64,000 bases of DNA. It comes from Cadophora sp. MPI-SDFR-AT-0126 (taxonomy: Eukaryota; Ascomycota; Leotiomycetes; Helotiales; Ploettnerulaceae). Positions 32,222-45,109 of this stretch are shown one piece after another. The stretch's first letter is position 1. Each line of letters opens with the position of its first letter. The DNA lies in NCBI GenBank assembly GCA_020747065.1, contig JAGMVK010000001.1, positions 1,736,001-1,800,000 on the forward strand, in the 5' to 3' direction. The notes under the pieces are model-generated. The model had not been told where the DNA came from. It saw only the letters and a list, made by a program, of their open reading frames with translations, and made no database searches. A program made the position numbers and the translations under genes.

Positions 32222-35200
32222 ATGAACCACCCAGAGCCAAAACCCCAGACGAACACCGAGCTGCGGCAAGACCCCTCAATTCCACCTGAAGCCCAAGTAA
32301 ATGGAGTGCCTAGAAAGAAAACCCCAGGTCGGCCAAGTAAGAGGACGAAAGCAGCGGACCCGGCCAGTTCTGAACCGTTGGACACAACAATACAAGCTTC
32401 TAGGACACAGAACGACGCCGAGCTGCTAGAGGTCGATCCAAACAGTGGCAGAAGGAAAAGGAGGAAAACTGCATCTCCTGCTGCAAAGTCAGCCTCGTCC
32501 AACGCAGAAGTGGTAAATCGAGGCACTGGAAATGTGTTTGAGCCTATGACGGCAGACGGAAGGGGACGACTAGACGTACCAACACCTATCCAGCAGATAT
32601 CGGAGCAGAGACCAGAAGCGGTCGGGGAGATTCTGATCTCAAATGGAAGGGATTACGAAAACATTGGCCGGAGAATGTCCGACTCAGCAGCGATAAAGGA
32701 GGTCATCTGCATCGATCAGGAAGATACACCGGTCCAGGCAACTATACCTGCAACGAACGGGACTTCAGCACAAGTGGATAGCTTGTCACATATTGTCCCC
32801 ACCATTCTACAACAACATCTGAATGTCACTGAATCGGAAACTGGCTTGGCCTCAACCAGGCCGACAAAGATACTTCGTTTGAACTCCAAAACGGGGACAA
32901 TTGGATCTCCGCCTGCTAAGAAGATAGTCCCAGCTGTGGAACCGGGCAAGCCAAAATCAAAATCAGCTCGTGGACGGCGGCCCAAAACTATGATTCTGAC
33001 AATTCGTTATGGCGAAGGTCAAACCTTTACATCAAGTCTAGGACAGAAGATTGAACAAATTCTGAGCAGTCCGCCTAAGGCCCAGGTGCCGATACAAGAG
33101 CAAGAAATTTCAACAAAACCTACAGTTGCCAAATCCGGCCCCGTAATGCCTCCGAAGCCTGTCCATCCATTGTTTCTGGGGAAAGCCACCCAGAAGAGCC
33201 AGACTGCGCAAATCTCTGCAAACGACAACGATAACATCGATCTTACCAGCAGCCAAGATACCGCAGCTCAATCCAGGGTGAGGCCGGCGACCCAGCTGAA
33301 AGATTTTTCTCTCAAGAAACCCGCGATGCCATTTTCTGGATTTGGAAGTACCTCAAAGCTTGTCAAATTTCCAGGCGCTGTCGAGCCTGTATGGCCATGG
33401 AAAGGCATGGTTCATGTCCGGGGAGCCGATGCTATGCCACAGACAGTAAATTCAGCAATGGCCTCCCTTCCTGTCGTGTCGAGCGTAAAAAAATCCAAGT
33501 ATCAGGCCACTCGAATTACGGGCACAGAGAATGTTATCGAAAGTCTGGCAGCAGATTTGTCTATCAAAAACGTGGTTCAAAGCATACAAGATATCAATCC
33601 AGAGGAATATCCGACGATTCCTCAGTGCCTCCGAATTCCCACTAAATATTACGAATCGGGAGTTGATATCCAGAAGAGAGTACGGAAACTGGTTCGAACT
33701 CCCTTACCACCACCACAACCAGCACCTCCAAGCTCGAGTGAGGATGAGGTTCAGCTCGACGAAGTCCACCCTGCTTTATTAAGGGTATATGCGTCTATTG
33801 CCACGTCAATGTCTGCTTTTGATAAAGGTCAATGTGAAACCCAGGCCTGGGCTCATAAGTACTCGCCCAAGTGTTCCGCAGAGGTCCTACAACAGGGTCG
33901 CGAAGCTGATGTCCTGAAGAACTGGCTACAGGCACTGACGGTACAGTCTATTGAAATCGGATCTGACGGGAAGGCTAGTGCTACTACCAAATCTGAAAAT
34001 GCTCCGAAACGAAAGCGCAAATCAAAGAAACTTGATGACTTTGTTATATCGACGGACGAAGAAGACAACGATATGGATGAAATAACGCAGCCGGAAGATG
34101 AGCCTCTTAGCAGTAACCCACGACAGCAGAAAAAGACGGTTGTCAGAGGCAAAGATACTGCCGCCCTAGGGTCGAAAGTCGCAAACGCTGTCGTGTTAAG
34201 CGGGCCCCATGGATGTGGGAAGACTGCCGCAGTTTATGCTGCGGCGAAGGAGCTTGGCTTTGAGGTCTTCGAAATCAACGCTGGTGGTAGGCGAAGCGGA
34301 AAAGACATCTTGGAAAGAGTTGGCGATATGGCACGTAATCATCAAGTACAGCGGTCAAGTGCGCCGACCGAGGTCGACGGATCCAGTGAAGATAGAGAAC
34401 GAATCGACAATGCACTCGCCGATGACCTGAAGAGTGGTCGTCAGGGGAAGATGGACTCATTCTTCAAGTCTCAACCCGCCACATCGAAGCCAAAACCGAA
34501 AGCCAAAGAGGCTCCTGTTAAGCAAGTCGACAGCGCGAAAGAGACGAGTACGTCCAAGGCACAGATGGTCATGCCTGATGTTGCAAGGAACGGCATATTT
34601 TCAAAAATGTCAACAAAGAAACAACAGCAAGCTTTGATCCTCATCGAAGAAGCTGATATCTTGTACAAGGAGGATGGACAGTTTTGGACGACCATCCTAA
34701 ACCTCATTGCGACATCCAAGCGACCAATCGTCATAACGTGCAACGATGAGCTACTCATTCCGATGAACGATCTGAAGTTGCATGCGTCGATACGCATGGC
34801 ACCTCCGCCTGTCGATCTCGCTGTTGATTATCTTCTGTTAGTTGCTGCTTGCGAGGGGCATATCATCAAGCGAAAGGCTGTCAAAGAGCTTTACGAGTGT
34901 CGTGATTCGGACCTTCGTGCCTCTCTTGCAGAGCTCAATTTCTGGTGCCAATTTGCTGTTGGCGATGTGAAGGGGGGCCTCGAATGGTACTACCCTCGAT
35001 GGCCAGCCGGGAATGATATCGATGAGCATGGAAATGTCATCAGAGTCGTTAGTGAGGGTACCTATGAAGCAGGCATGGGGTGGCTCTCACAAGACTACCT
35101 CGAAAGTCACATACACTACCTTGACATCGAGGAAGAGACGCTTCATGAGGCTTGTGATGGATGGGGCCTAGATCTTGGAGACTGGGTTGAAAATATCGGC

Positions 35201-36146
35201 ATTCAAAGATGGGCCAACAAGTTACGCGAAAACTCCAATAGCAAAGGGGATAACCTTGCTGCGCTACATATGTACGCGGATTTTGCCGAATCGATGAGTG
35301 TTGCGGATCTGTTCTCTGGTGACACATTTGCACCAGAATATAAGGTACGAAATTGCATCTTAATCCAGAGCTATGCTAACGATACCCCAGATCGCACTTG
35401 ACGTCTCGTCCCCAGAGCTGCTGACAAAGGCTCGAGATGACTATACCCTCGCTTTCGAGCTCAAGGAAGCCCCAGCCCTTGTGATGTATGACACTACAGG
35501 CAACGACATTTCGATGTATATGAAATCACGCACACGGAAAATTCTACATCTTGACCAACACATACAACATAATCTTGAAGTGCCTACGGAACTCGATAGC
35601 CCTAGCGAAGCTACCATCCTTCGCCTCATTCGCAACCAAGCCACTTCTCCGAGGGAGAAGCTCGACCGCTTTGACTTCAGCTCAGCTTTCGATCCCATCG
35701 CCGCAAGCGAGAAGTATGTCTGGTCAAATTCGTTGGAAGCATCGAGCTTCGATCGCACATTGACACTGCTTGTCGAAGACTTGGCCCCTTACGTTCGCTC
35801 CATCGTTGCATATGATGCTCGCCTCCAGCAAGATCGTCTCAATCTCAGCGGTCTCATGAGCGAAGGCGGCAACAGAACGGGGAAGAGAATGAGAACCACT
35901 CGAGCTGCCATTTCTGCGCTCGAAGGCGGAGCGAGGGTCTCGACGAGACGGGACAGGTACTTTAAAGCCGAACTAAATTCCAATTGGGTCCTCCGGACGG
36001 GCATGGACAGCTGGACAGACGCTGCGTTGATAGAAATGGAAAGTGCTGAGACCCCGACTTCGAGCAGGAGATTAAGTAAAGCTAGCTTGGACGATGCAGA
36101 AAGAGGAGAGAGTGGTAGAGATGAATTTATGGGGAACAGCCCTTGA
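32222..36146 (+). CDS. elg1: Elg1/ATAD5-type RFC-like AAA+ protein (PCNA unloading)
   Basis: Two exons (32222-35344, 35391-36146) with a 46-base intron give 1,292 residues from the ATG at 32222; an upstream in-frame ATG at 32183 would add 13. The N-terminal half is disordered and basic, with an AT-hook-like KKTPGRPSKRTK. The AAA+ core carries Walker A GPHGCGKTAAV near residue 660 and a Walker B region ALILIEEADILYKED near 805, followed by RPIVITCNDELLIPM. The C-terminus has ALEGGARVSTRRDRYFKAEL, a stretch typical of fungal Elg1. Elg1 replaces Rfc1 in an RFC-like complex that removes PCNA from chromatin after replication and protects genome stability. Confidence 0.88.
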
Positions 36147-37464
36147 TGGGCCTCTGAGCTCAAAATCAAATGATGAGGTAGGACACTTGCATAGCGTTGC
36201 TTAAAACTTGCATGATGGGTTGCTGGGTTGGTACATATGGATGGATGCATATAAAAAGGGCATGAACTAGCATAGCATGGTAGCATGGGTGCATGGCTGA
36301 CATATGAATCGATTGTTGCATCTGCATTGGCGGATTTTGATCCTCTTCTAGTATCCTCCTTTCTCATCCATTGCAACTTCTTACCTTCGTTGAAGCCTCA
36401 ACCCACAACCCCATCTTTCGAGTGATCGTCGGTGATGGATCTACATCTGTACTTCTTTTCGTGCCATACTTCAGTCTCAAACACAACATTAATATTCAAT
36501 CTAGTCCTGGCTCTAGTCCTCGGCTCGAGCTTTAATTCCAATCAGAACAAGATGACAAGTGGCCTTCAACCCCCCAATCGTGGGACTCGTTCGTTCTCAT
36601 TTCATTATTGTCTTGTTCACATCCTGTCGTGTGAACAAACTTCATGTCACACGGTATCAAATACGACGACGTTAACTCCGTTCACTAAACGCCTGTGTTC
36701 ACGGTGTCGTCCTTTCGCCAAATCGTTACCTGTTCCACGATATTTGTTTCTCCTCGAGTCCTCGGGCCTCGGGTCTGGGGCAGTTGGAGCTATGAGCTGG
36801 TAGGTATGTGTTGTACTGAAACGGGTCCTTGCAGTAGTTCAGGTATCTAGATATGTGGTGTTACTAGGTGGTTGGGTTCGTTCCGGGTATTAGGATGAGA
36901 GATCGAATATCGTTGTGAAAGCGAGCACACATCGTGGGCTTCAGAAGTATGGCTCTCGGGTGGAGATATAGGTTTTGTAGAGGGGCGGCCTATCGGTTCA
37001 TTCTGCGGTGGGCCTTCTCCTACTGCACTTTTATGGAGTGGACCTGGAGTGGTGACACGCCCATCTCCACTGGAGCAGATTGTATTTTGTATGATCGTCG
37101 GTTGTAACTGTCGTGCTTCATTATCGTCGCCTACAGTCAGTCCACAGCGGGGTATGTTGCAGTCGTACTGGCGATCAATTATTTTGGGGATGTGTTGCTG
37201 TTGCTGGTGCTCGGTTGTGATACATGTCCTAGTAGATCAAGAGAAACGAACGGACCGACGGAAGAGGTTCCCCAAGGTGGTTGTTTGCTATATAAGGGGT
37301 TCCCGAACCCACTGACGAGTGGCTTCAATCAGACAGACATCGATATTCATCAGAGACGTAATATTATACACATCTACCAGTGAGTCTCAAACCTTCCATC
37401 TAGCCCAAATTTTAACGGGTTCTAAGTGGGTAACCAACCAACTAAACTCATCTAGACAATCAAA
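36147..37464. other. Intergenic region with promoter of a small secreted protein
   Basis: 1.3 kb with no supported gene. CTATATAAGG at 37289-37298 is a strong TATA-type element about 170 bases upstream of the small secreted protein. Confidence 0.45.
37289..37298 (+). promoter_or_regulatory. TATA-type element of the small secreted protein
   Basis: CTATATAAGG sits about 170 bases upstream of the ATG at 37465, consistent with a strongly or conditionally expressed gene. Assignment is by position and sequence only. Confidence 0.45.
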
Positions 37465-38143
37465 ATGCAGCTCACCCTCATCCCAATCTTTATCCTCGCC
37501 GCCACGGCCTCCGCCCAAGGCTGGCCTGGCGGTAACCAGTACCAACAGCCATCCCAATACCAACAGGTTCCCCCGGGGCCTCCAGGAAACCAAGGAGGAA
37601 GCTGGTCCTACCAGCAGACATACAATCCACCAGCGCCGGCGCGTGAGTTCAAGACCATCTCGCCGTCTGAGGCGGATGATTGGAGGTCTTGCACGAATGG
37701 GTTCTTGTTGAGTATTGATAGGGGTGATGATGGGAGTGGACCGGCTTGTAATTGTATGTGTCTTGTCCTTTAATTTTCTCTGTTTGTGTGGTTGTGTGTG
37801 TATTCGTGATGAGATAATAGGAGAGAGATAGAGCTAATGTTGTGCACAATAGTCTGGGAATGCCTCCACATCCAAGCCGCGAAATGGGGTCGTGGTGGTC
37901 TCTTGACTGCTGCTAGCGAGATTCTGAGCCCGATTTGCTCGGGTGCGAATGTTATTAGCAACATTGGGGGACATATCCCTTTTATTGGTGGTGCTGTGAG
38001 TTGATTCCTCTTTCGTTGTCCTTTCCATTCCTTCTTCCTTCATTCCTTTCCTCGTCCAATCATGCTGGACTACAAGAGATGGGACGAGGTGAGTGGAGAA
38101 GCATGCTAATGAGAATCATGTCGCTTAGTTCAAGAAGGTTTAA
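37465..38143 (+). CDS. Small secreted protein with four cysteines
   Basis: Three exons (37465-37753, 37853-37995, 38129-38143) give 148 residues in frame. Residues 1-18 (MQLTLIPIFILAATASAQ) are a clear signal peptide with a likely cut after ASA. Residues 19-60 are Gln/Pro/Gly-rich. The rest holds four cysteines (76, 95, 100, 125) and a glycine-rich, mildly hydrophobic C-terminus ending in FKKV. The final exon encodes only four residues and the stop. I do not recognise the family; size, secretion and cysteines fit the broad class of fungal effector candidates or surface proteins. The even cysteine number suits two disulfides. Confidence 0.72.
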
Positions 38144-39276
38144 AAGCCCATCGTAGTAGAGAAAGGTCTACCTCTCTGGGATGCTGTGCTTGGGTTGTGA
38201 TTGGCGTGGTGGATGGGATGGGAGAAAGGGCTTCATATACAGCCTTGTTATAGGCTTTTGTCTGTCTCTCTTTGGACAGTTTTCCCTATATCTATATGCA
38301 AATGCAGAGGTTGATTATTTGCTTGGTGATCTTGGTATCATTGTGACTTGTGAATTATATGAACATCTGCACAATGGGGACAAGTTCAGGGAAGTGGACC
38401 GATAGAACATCAGGTCTTTCAGAAGAACCAAAAGTTTTGATGACAACACCTGGGTTACTTTCATGAAAGAATGAAAGCTTTGAAACCCCATAATGGCAAG
38501 TTTTCAGACATTCACCCGAGATCATCAGTTCAAGGATCCAACTATTGGTCAAGAATGGAGAAAGCAGAAAACGCAACAAATAATCTCTGGACTCGGGAAC
38601 GAATATCAAAAAAGGATTGCCGTTCGCAATATCAATGCACAACGAAGGAGGTGAACACTTATCAAGATCATCATCATTTTCTAGCCACCATCCCTTGGAA
38701 GTGGAAGGTGGATCTTGCTGCAGCGACAAACCTGGAAGTTGGCTTAGGAATGCAAGAAGATAAAATTTGAGCTGTTGGACACTCGTCAAAGGTCAAGGCC
38801 AGACAGATCAAGCATAAAACTCAAAATTCATCGAATTGGTATCAGAAGGTGTAAGTATATCGTCAAAATGTTTGGCCCCTTTCTGTTTATCCCTGTTTAT
38901 CCTCGTTTATCCTAAAAGGAACATCTCTCGCTCGCCTCGCTGTTAAATCCGGCGAAGACCGACACGTGCCGATTCCGCCCATGCGAGAGGTCCACAGTTA
39001 GTTGCAGCCTTCCGGCCTTCCAGGCAGTTAAGGCCCCGACTCTTCCCGAGCCCAGGCCGCCGTGCAGCCCGCTAGAGGCACTTTAGCCCGGTCCCAGCCA
39101 AAAAATTCAAGATCAAGAACAATTTGCCCGTAGAGCTTCCTTCGACCTTCAATCCATCTCCATCCCATCTATCCAATTGACCATCCTCCTCCCAAGAAGA
39201 CATCGTATCTTCGCATCTCCACTCACTTCGTCCTCTTAATACAATCCCTCGCTCCTACACAGATACATATAATACA
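38144..39276. other. Intergenic region
   Basis: 1.1 kb without a supportable gene. A short TTTATCC tandem stretch (about 38886-38920) and a pyrimidine-rich leader before 39277 probably belong to the phosphate carrier promoter and 5' UTR. Confidence 0.4.
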
Positions 39277-40436
39277 ATGGCCTCGCCCGCAACATCCACT
39301 GGCTCGACAAAGGTCGATGCTGTTGTCCAGAAAGTCGCAGCCAACACCCCCGAGAAGCTGAGCGGTCTTCAGCTCTACTCCAGATTCGCCTTGGCTGGTG
39401 CAATCTGCTGTTCTGTCACCCACGGTGGCCTCACACCCGTTGACGTGTACGTTTCCATGCGATAGCGTCGAGTGCGCCGTTGGCGCGATTAAGAAATTTC
39501 ACTGACGTATTTCCCATGTAGCGTCAAGACAAGAATACAACTCGACCCTGCAACATACAACAAGGGTTTGGTCGGAGGATTCAGACAAGTTATTGCCAAC
39601 GAGGGTGCCGGTGCTCTGTTGACTGGCTTCGGTCCAACTGCTGCTGGTTATTTCCTCCAGGGCGCGTTCAAGTTCGGAGGATATGAGCTTTTCAAGCAAC
39701 AATCCATCAACTTGCTCGGATACGAGACTGCCTCCAACAACCGCACAGCCGTCTACCTCGCCTCTGCAGGTCTCGCCGAGTTCTTTGCTGATATTGCCCT
39801 TTGCCCTCTTGAGGCTACCCGTATCCGTCTCGTCTCTGAGCCAACCTATGCCAATGGTCTCATTGGAGGCTTCGGCAAGATGTTGAAGAATGAGGGTGTC
39901 GGTGCTTTCTATGCCGGTTTCGGTCCTATTCTGCTCAAGCAGTAAGTTGCGCATAAGCTTTCCACGAAGGTGGGATGCTAACAAATTTTCCAGGGTTCCA
40001 TATACCATGACCAAGTTCGTCGTCTACGAGAAGGTTGCTGAGGCAATCTACGGATACGTTGACAAGAGCAAGACCTCCGATGGAATGCAAACCACCATCA
40101 ACTTGGGTTCTGGTCTCGTTGCCGGTATGGCCGCTGCTGTTGTCTCACAACCTGCCGACACCATGTTGAGCAAGATCAACAAGACCAAAGGTCTTCCTGG
40201 CCAGGGTATCACCAGCCGTCTGATCACAATCGCCAAGGAGCTTGGTCTTAAGGGTTCTTTCACCGGTCTCCCTGCCCGTTTGTTCATGGTTGGAACTCTT
40301 ACCGTGAGTTTCTCCGCATCAATTTTTCCGAGACTTGATACTGACTTGTATTTTTCAGGCCGGTCAATTCGCTATCTACGGTGACGTTAAGAAGGCTCTT
40401 GGAGCGACTGGAGGTGTTGAAATCGCAAAGAACTAG
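39277..40436 (+). CDS. mir1: Mitochondrial phosphate carrier
   Basis: Four exons (39277-39446, 39522-39941, 39994-40303, 40359-40436) give 325 residues. The protein has the three ~100-residue repeats of mitochondrial carriers, each with a P-x-D/E-x-x-K/R-type signature: [22 protein letters not shown] and [11 protein letters not shown]. The first repeat's [18 protein letters not shown] and [20 protein letters not shown] are typical of the phosphate carrier rather than other members. It imports phosphate with protons across the inner mitochondrial membrane for ATP synthesis. The three introns (75, 52 and 55 bases) all have canonical GT-AG ends. Confidence 0.95.
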
Positions 40437-42210
40437 ATGTCTTTAATACAGGATAGAATTGGGATAGAATGATCCAAGACAGGACGGGGAAGACTTTGCG
40501 GATTGCTTTGAACATACACAGAGGCATTCTTCGTTTGGCTCTGGACCGGATCGGATCGGATCGCGCATGCATAGTTTGGGCTGGTCATTCGTCTTCTCTT
40601 CAGTTCGTTTCTTTCTAGAGCATAGACAGACGTTCTTGCTGTTGTAGAGGGGGAAGGATGAGCGAGCCTGATTTTCTAGTTGTTGCCTTTTGCCCCTTCT
40701 TTTTTTGCTCCTCCCTCTGGTTTTCTGGGACGGGAGATTGAAAAGAATGGCAGGCTGGCATATCAGGCGTCTCTGTATTATAGGTCCTGCTCTTTTTCTT
40801 TCTTTTTGCCGCAACGAATAGACGACATTGGAATAGTTTGTACTGATGGTTTGGTCATATGTGTATGCTTGTTCACCAGTATTCTGAAGCAGTCTGTCTA
40901 CACAGATTCAATTGAAAATCCCCACTACTTACTCACAAGATACCGTGCTCTTTCTACGACTGGGAGAAGGAGTGTTCTGGAAAAGTAGGCGAATGTAGCG
41001 CGAATGGTCATCGATACTGGTCTGTGAACTCTACGCTCCGAGCTCCAGGGTCGGTAAGCTGGAAGGCGTTAATGCATGAGCCTATTACAACGCATAACCG
41101 TACCGACGCTTTCACGAGCTGCACGGTGCAAAAGCCACGATTACTGTATTCCAGTCAGGCAGAAGGGGCGACTTTCTGTCATGATGTTCGGATCTTAAGG
41201 TAGAGTACGTAAAGTGCAAGCAACAAGAAGGATGGAAGGGAGGCGGAAGAGAGACTGAAAGTATCGCCAGCGTCTTGCTTGTCGAGGCACCCTACGGAGC
41301 AGATGCTTTCTTGTGGCTATGCTACAGATTAAGTAGAACCCGAGAGCTGGAAATATTTCATCGGATGTTTGTGTGTTGGGTAGAACTATGCGTGGGGGGA
41401 ATGAGGAATCTGATTAGGAAGCTGAGTCTTGGTATCGAAAGATTCGAGGGAGCATTGAGTTGACTTGATCGTGGCCATACATGGTGTACAATATGCACGT
41501 TCATCGACGTAAGCAATCGATCCCCTCAGACAAAACAGACAAATGGCGCATCCCCAGAAATACTTGCCAACTCAGAAACGTTTATTCCCCTCTCCTATCG
41601 TCTTGTTCACAATTCACATCCATGCGTAATCCACGGGAGCTAGGTATCCCAGAACATTTTCACAGATCATTGCCCAATGGGAAGACTTGGATGTTTCGAA
41701 ATAACTGGATTATGGCATAGAACTAAGCTTTTCTGCCAAGGTTCTGGACAGCGGAGCAATCCACCGCGTCACCTCTTCTGCCCTTGCGGATACAGCAGTG
41801 AAGTTGGAGTTCACCCCACCATGCAATGCACTGCATGCACTGCAAGCTGTCTCGAGTGAGGTGAAGCTCGAAGAGGCCAACGACTGGGGTCAAGGCGAGA
41901 CCAGCTAAGTAGGTACGAGTTGCCTTAGCTTGTAGTTGAGGTATTTAAGACAGGCGTCTTTCCCCTGATTACATCTTCTTTTCCTTTCCTTACTTTTGTA
42001 CTGTTCCTCGAGACGCCCAGAAGTCAATCGACAACATATCGTCAATAAAGCACTGCTGCGACAACCCCTCACTGCCAGCTTACCCCGCCATTTCAATTCC
42101 TCTTTCGTATCAACACCTTCAATCCAAAACCACACACCGACTCCATTCTTCCTCACACTTTCACAAACCTAACCTTTCTCCTCCCAATCATTACGAAATA
42201 AACCAGAAGA
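40437..42210. other. Intergenic region
   Basis: 1.8 kb between the phosphate carrier and glutamate decarboxylase. Small open frames are present but none is supportable. The last 150 bases are A/C-rich with few G, like a fungal 5' leader for the decarboxylase gene. Confidence 0.4.
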
Positions 42211-44017
42211 ATGGTCCACCTAGCCTCCATCCCCCACGACGGGAAGCTCGAGCAACCTCTCGTCGCCGGCCTCGAGAAACTCAAGATCGCCAACGCCCCC
42301 GACGAAGATGATAAGTTCACGACTACTGTTTACGGCAGTCGGTTCGCGGCTGAGGACCTGCCGAAACATGAGATGCCCGAGAGGGAGATGCCGAAGGAGG
42401 TTGCGTACCGTATGATCAAGGATGATTTGAGTCTGGATGGGAATCCAATGTTGAAGTAGGTTTTCACTTCCATCTTGGAGTCTGCGGAGGGAGGAAATCG
42501 GTGGGTGTGAAGTTGGTAGAGAGACGAGCAGAGAGGAGAATGCGATATTGAGAGAATCTGTGCTAATTGATGGTTTTGTAGCTTGGCTTCGTTTGTTACT
42601 ACATTCATGGTATGTCTATTCCGCGATCAAGAGACGAGAGGGTAGGAAAACAAAAGGATAAATGCTCACCCAACATCTTCCACAGGAAAAAGAAGTCGAA
42701 GACCTCATGACCGAATCCTTCTCCAAAAACTTCATCGATTACGAAGAATACCCCCAGTCCGCCGACATCCAAAATCGTTGCGTCTCCATGATCGGCCGCC
42801 TCTTCAACGCCCCAACCTCCTCCGAAACCGACGCGCCCATGGGAACATCCACAGTCGGCTCCTCAGAAGCCATCATGCTCGGCGTCCTCGCCATGAAGAA
42901 GCGTTGGCAGAACGCCCGAAAGGCAGCTGGCAAGCCTTGGGACAAGCCAAATATCGTGATGAGTTCTGCTGTGCAGGTGTGCTGGGAGAAGGCCGCGAGG
43001 TATTTCGAGGTCGAGGAGAAATATGTGTATTGTACACAGGATCGATATGTGATTGATCCCGAGGAGACGGTTAATTTGGTGGATGAGAATACCATTGGCA
43101 TTTGCGTCATCTTGGGGACGACATATACGGGGGAGTATGAGGATGCGAAGGCTGTGAACGATTTGCTTATCGAGAGGGGTATCGATACAGTCATTCATAT
43201 CGATGCTGCGAGTGGTGGGTTCGTAGCACCATTTGTGGTGCCCGAGCTCGAGTGGGATTTCAGACTCGAGAAGGTCGTTTCCATTAATACTTCCGGTCAC
43301 AAGTACGTCCCCGTTCTGTCCCACTCTCGGTTATGGTAATCTAACATCAACAGATACGGCCTCGTCTACCCAGGAGTCGGATGGGTAGTCTGGCGTTCCC
43401 CAGAATACCTCCCCAAAGAACTCGTCTTCAACATCAATTACCTGGGCGCAGACCAAGCCTCCTTCACTCTCAACTTCTCTAAAGGCGCATCTCAAGTCAT
43501 CGGCCAATACTACCAACTCATCCGCCTCGGTAAACATGGCTATAGAAGCATCATGTCCAACCTCACCCGAACAGCAGACTACCTGTCTGACTCGCTCTCT
43601 CAACTCGGCTTCATCATCATGTCGCAAAAGAATGGCGCCGGCCTCCCACTCGTTGCATTCCGCCTCAACCCGAAGAAAGGACACCACTACGACGAATTTG
43701 CACTCGCACATCAACTTCGCGGTCGATCCTGGGTCGTACCCGCCTACACTATGGCGCCCAACACCAAAGATCTCAAGATGTTGAGAGTTGTGGTCAGAGA
43801 GGATTTCAGCAAGAGTCGATGCGATCAGTTGCTTTGTGATATTAAGCTGTGTATGGGTGTCTTGGACGATATGGACAAGGAAGAGATCAAGAGGAGCCAG
43901 AAGTACATTCTGGAGCATCAGAGTCATAGTGGGAAGAGCAATCACAACCATTCCGCATATAGGAAGGAGAAACATAGTTTGCAGGGCAAGACGGGGAAGA
44001 CGCACGCGATTTGTTAA
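42211..44017 (+). CDS. gad1: Glutamate decarboxylase
   Basis: Four exons (42211-42455, 42582-42609, 42686-43302, 43354-44017) give 517 residues; exon 2 is only 28 bases and frame requires it. The enzyme uses pyridoxal phosphate to turn glutamate into GABA and CO2, feeding the GABA shunt. Seen: the N-terminal [16 protein letters not shown] block, [17 protein letters not shown], substrate-loop [14 protein letters not shown], the cofactor-binding [13 protein letters not shown], and [18 protein letters not shown], in which the catalytic Lys (about residue 297) falls on the exon 3-4 junction. The C-terminal tail is His/Lys-rich. In fungi it is linked to acid stress, conidiation and nitrogen use. 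Confidence 0.96.
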
Positions 44018-45109
44018 GATGGACGCTGCGGGCTGCTTTGGTGCTGAGAGAGCGAGGGACGGTGTGGGAGGGGTAAATTGTTGAACAGTTTCTGGTGTGA
44101 AAAATGTCCATTTATGAAACATTCTTTACATACGTGCTGAGGCTTGGTTTGAGGCAATCCCAAAGGCAACAGAGCTACAAAAAATATAATAGTTGCAGTT
44201 TCATGGTCACATGTTCCGACAGCAATTTGTGATATTTCGTTACTGGAAATTCGCACGCGGCCACTATCAAGAGATAATTGTGGAACTCAGATGTACTTTG
44301 CATGAACCAGCATTTTTTGAGGACACCTGAAAACTAGTGCGCAATCGAGCGAGCGAGAGAGAGAGAGATGGCGTCTCCAAACTTCCGCTTCGGTTACGTG
44401 CCAAGCTGTTTACTTTCCCTCGCTTGGATATTAGTAAAATTTCACGCTGAAGACAATCTTCACATCACTGATGCACATTTGCGCAAGTCTAATGTATGAC
44501 TCAAGGTTACTCAGGGTCATTTCATCACGGACTTAATGCTGTGTAACCACCAAATATGTTGACAGCCTTGTCTGAAGCGCCATTGTGTGACGAGGATGCT
44601 TGGCGAACTCTGAGATGCTTTACATGACGTCTGTGGAGACCACAGCCCGAGGGAACTTCCTTCAATATTCTAGGAGCAAGTCAAGACCTCGACAGGCAAA
44701 TCATAGAGTCCAACGCTCTTCCGTTCTTTGTCGCAGTGGTAGAATCTCGGTGAACGACACACCGAAAAATTACCAGCCTCGCGTGGCTTGGGCTGCTGAA
44801 CTTCGCCTTAAAGCAAGTCCTCTTGGCTTGACGCCACACCTGTTGATTCCATGATCATTCCCCTATCAAATGTCTGTTGAATCTGAACTCAGCCTTCAGA
44901 GGGTGACGGAGGTGCGTGAGAGAGGCCCCCAAGATGGCTATAGGAATGAACTTGACGTAGGTGAAGGCAACAGTGTGCACAAGGCTGGCGGTTAATGGAA
45001 GGATTAAATAACCACGCCCCCGACTGGCATGACGGTTTATTGTAACTTTTGATCTAACTTGCTACCTACCTTATAAAGTACTTAAACCTGATCTGATCCA
45101 GGAGCCATC
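44018..45109. other. Intergenic region
   Basis: 1.1 kb with no supported gene. A GA-rich microsatellite (GAGCGAGCGAGAGAGAGAGAG) begins near 44347. TTATAAAG at about 45071 may be a TATA element for the downstream membrane protein. Confidence 0.4.

Noticed and set aside
43331..44122. 263-codon minus-strand open frame opposite glutamate decarboxylase
   Set aside because: Antisense of a well-supported enzyme with catalytic motifs in the plus frame; no features of its own.
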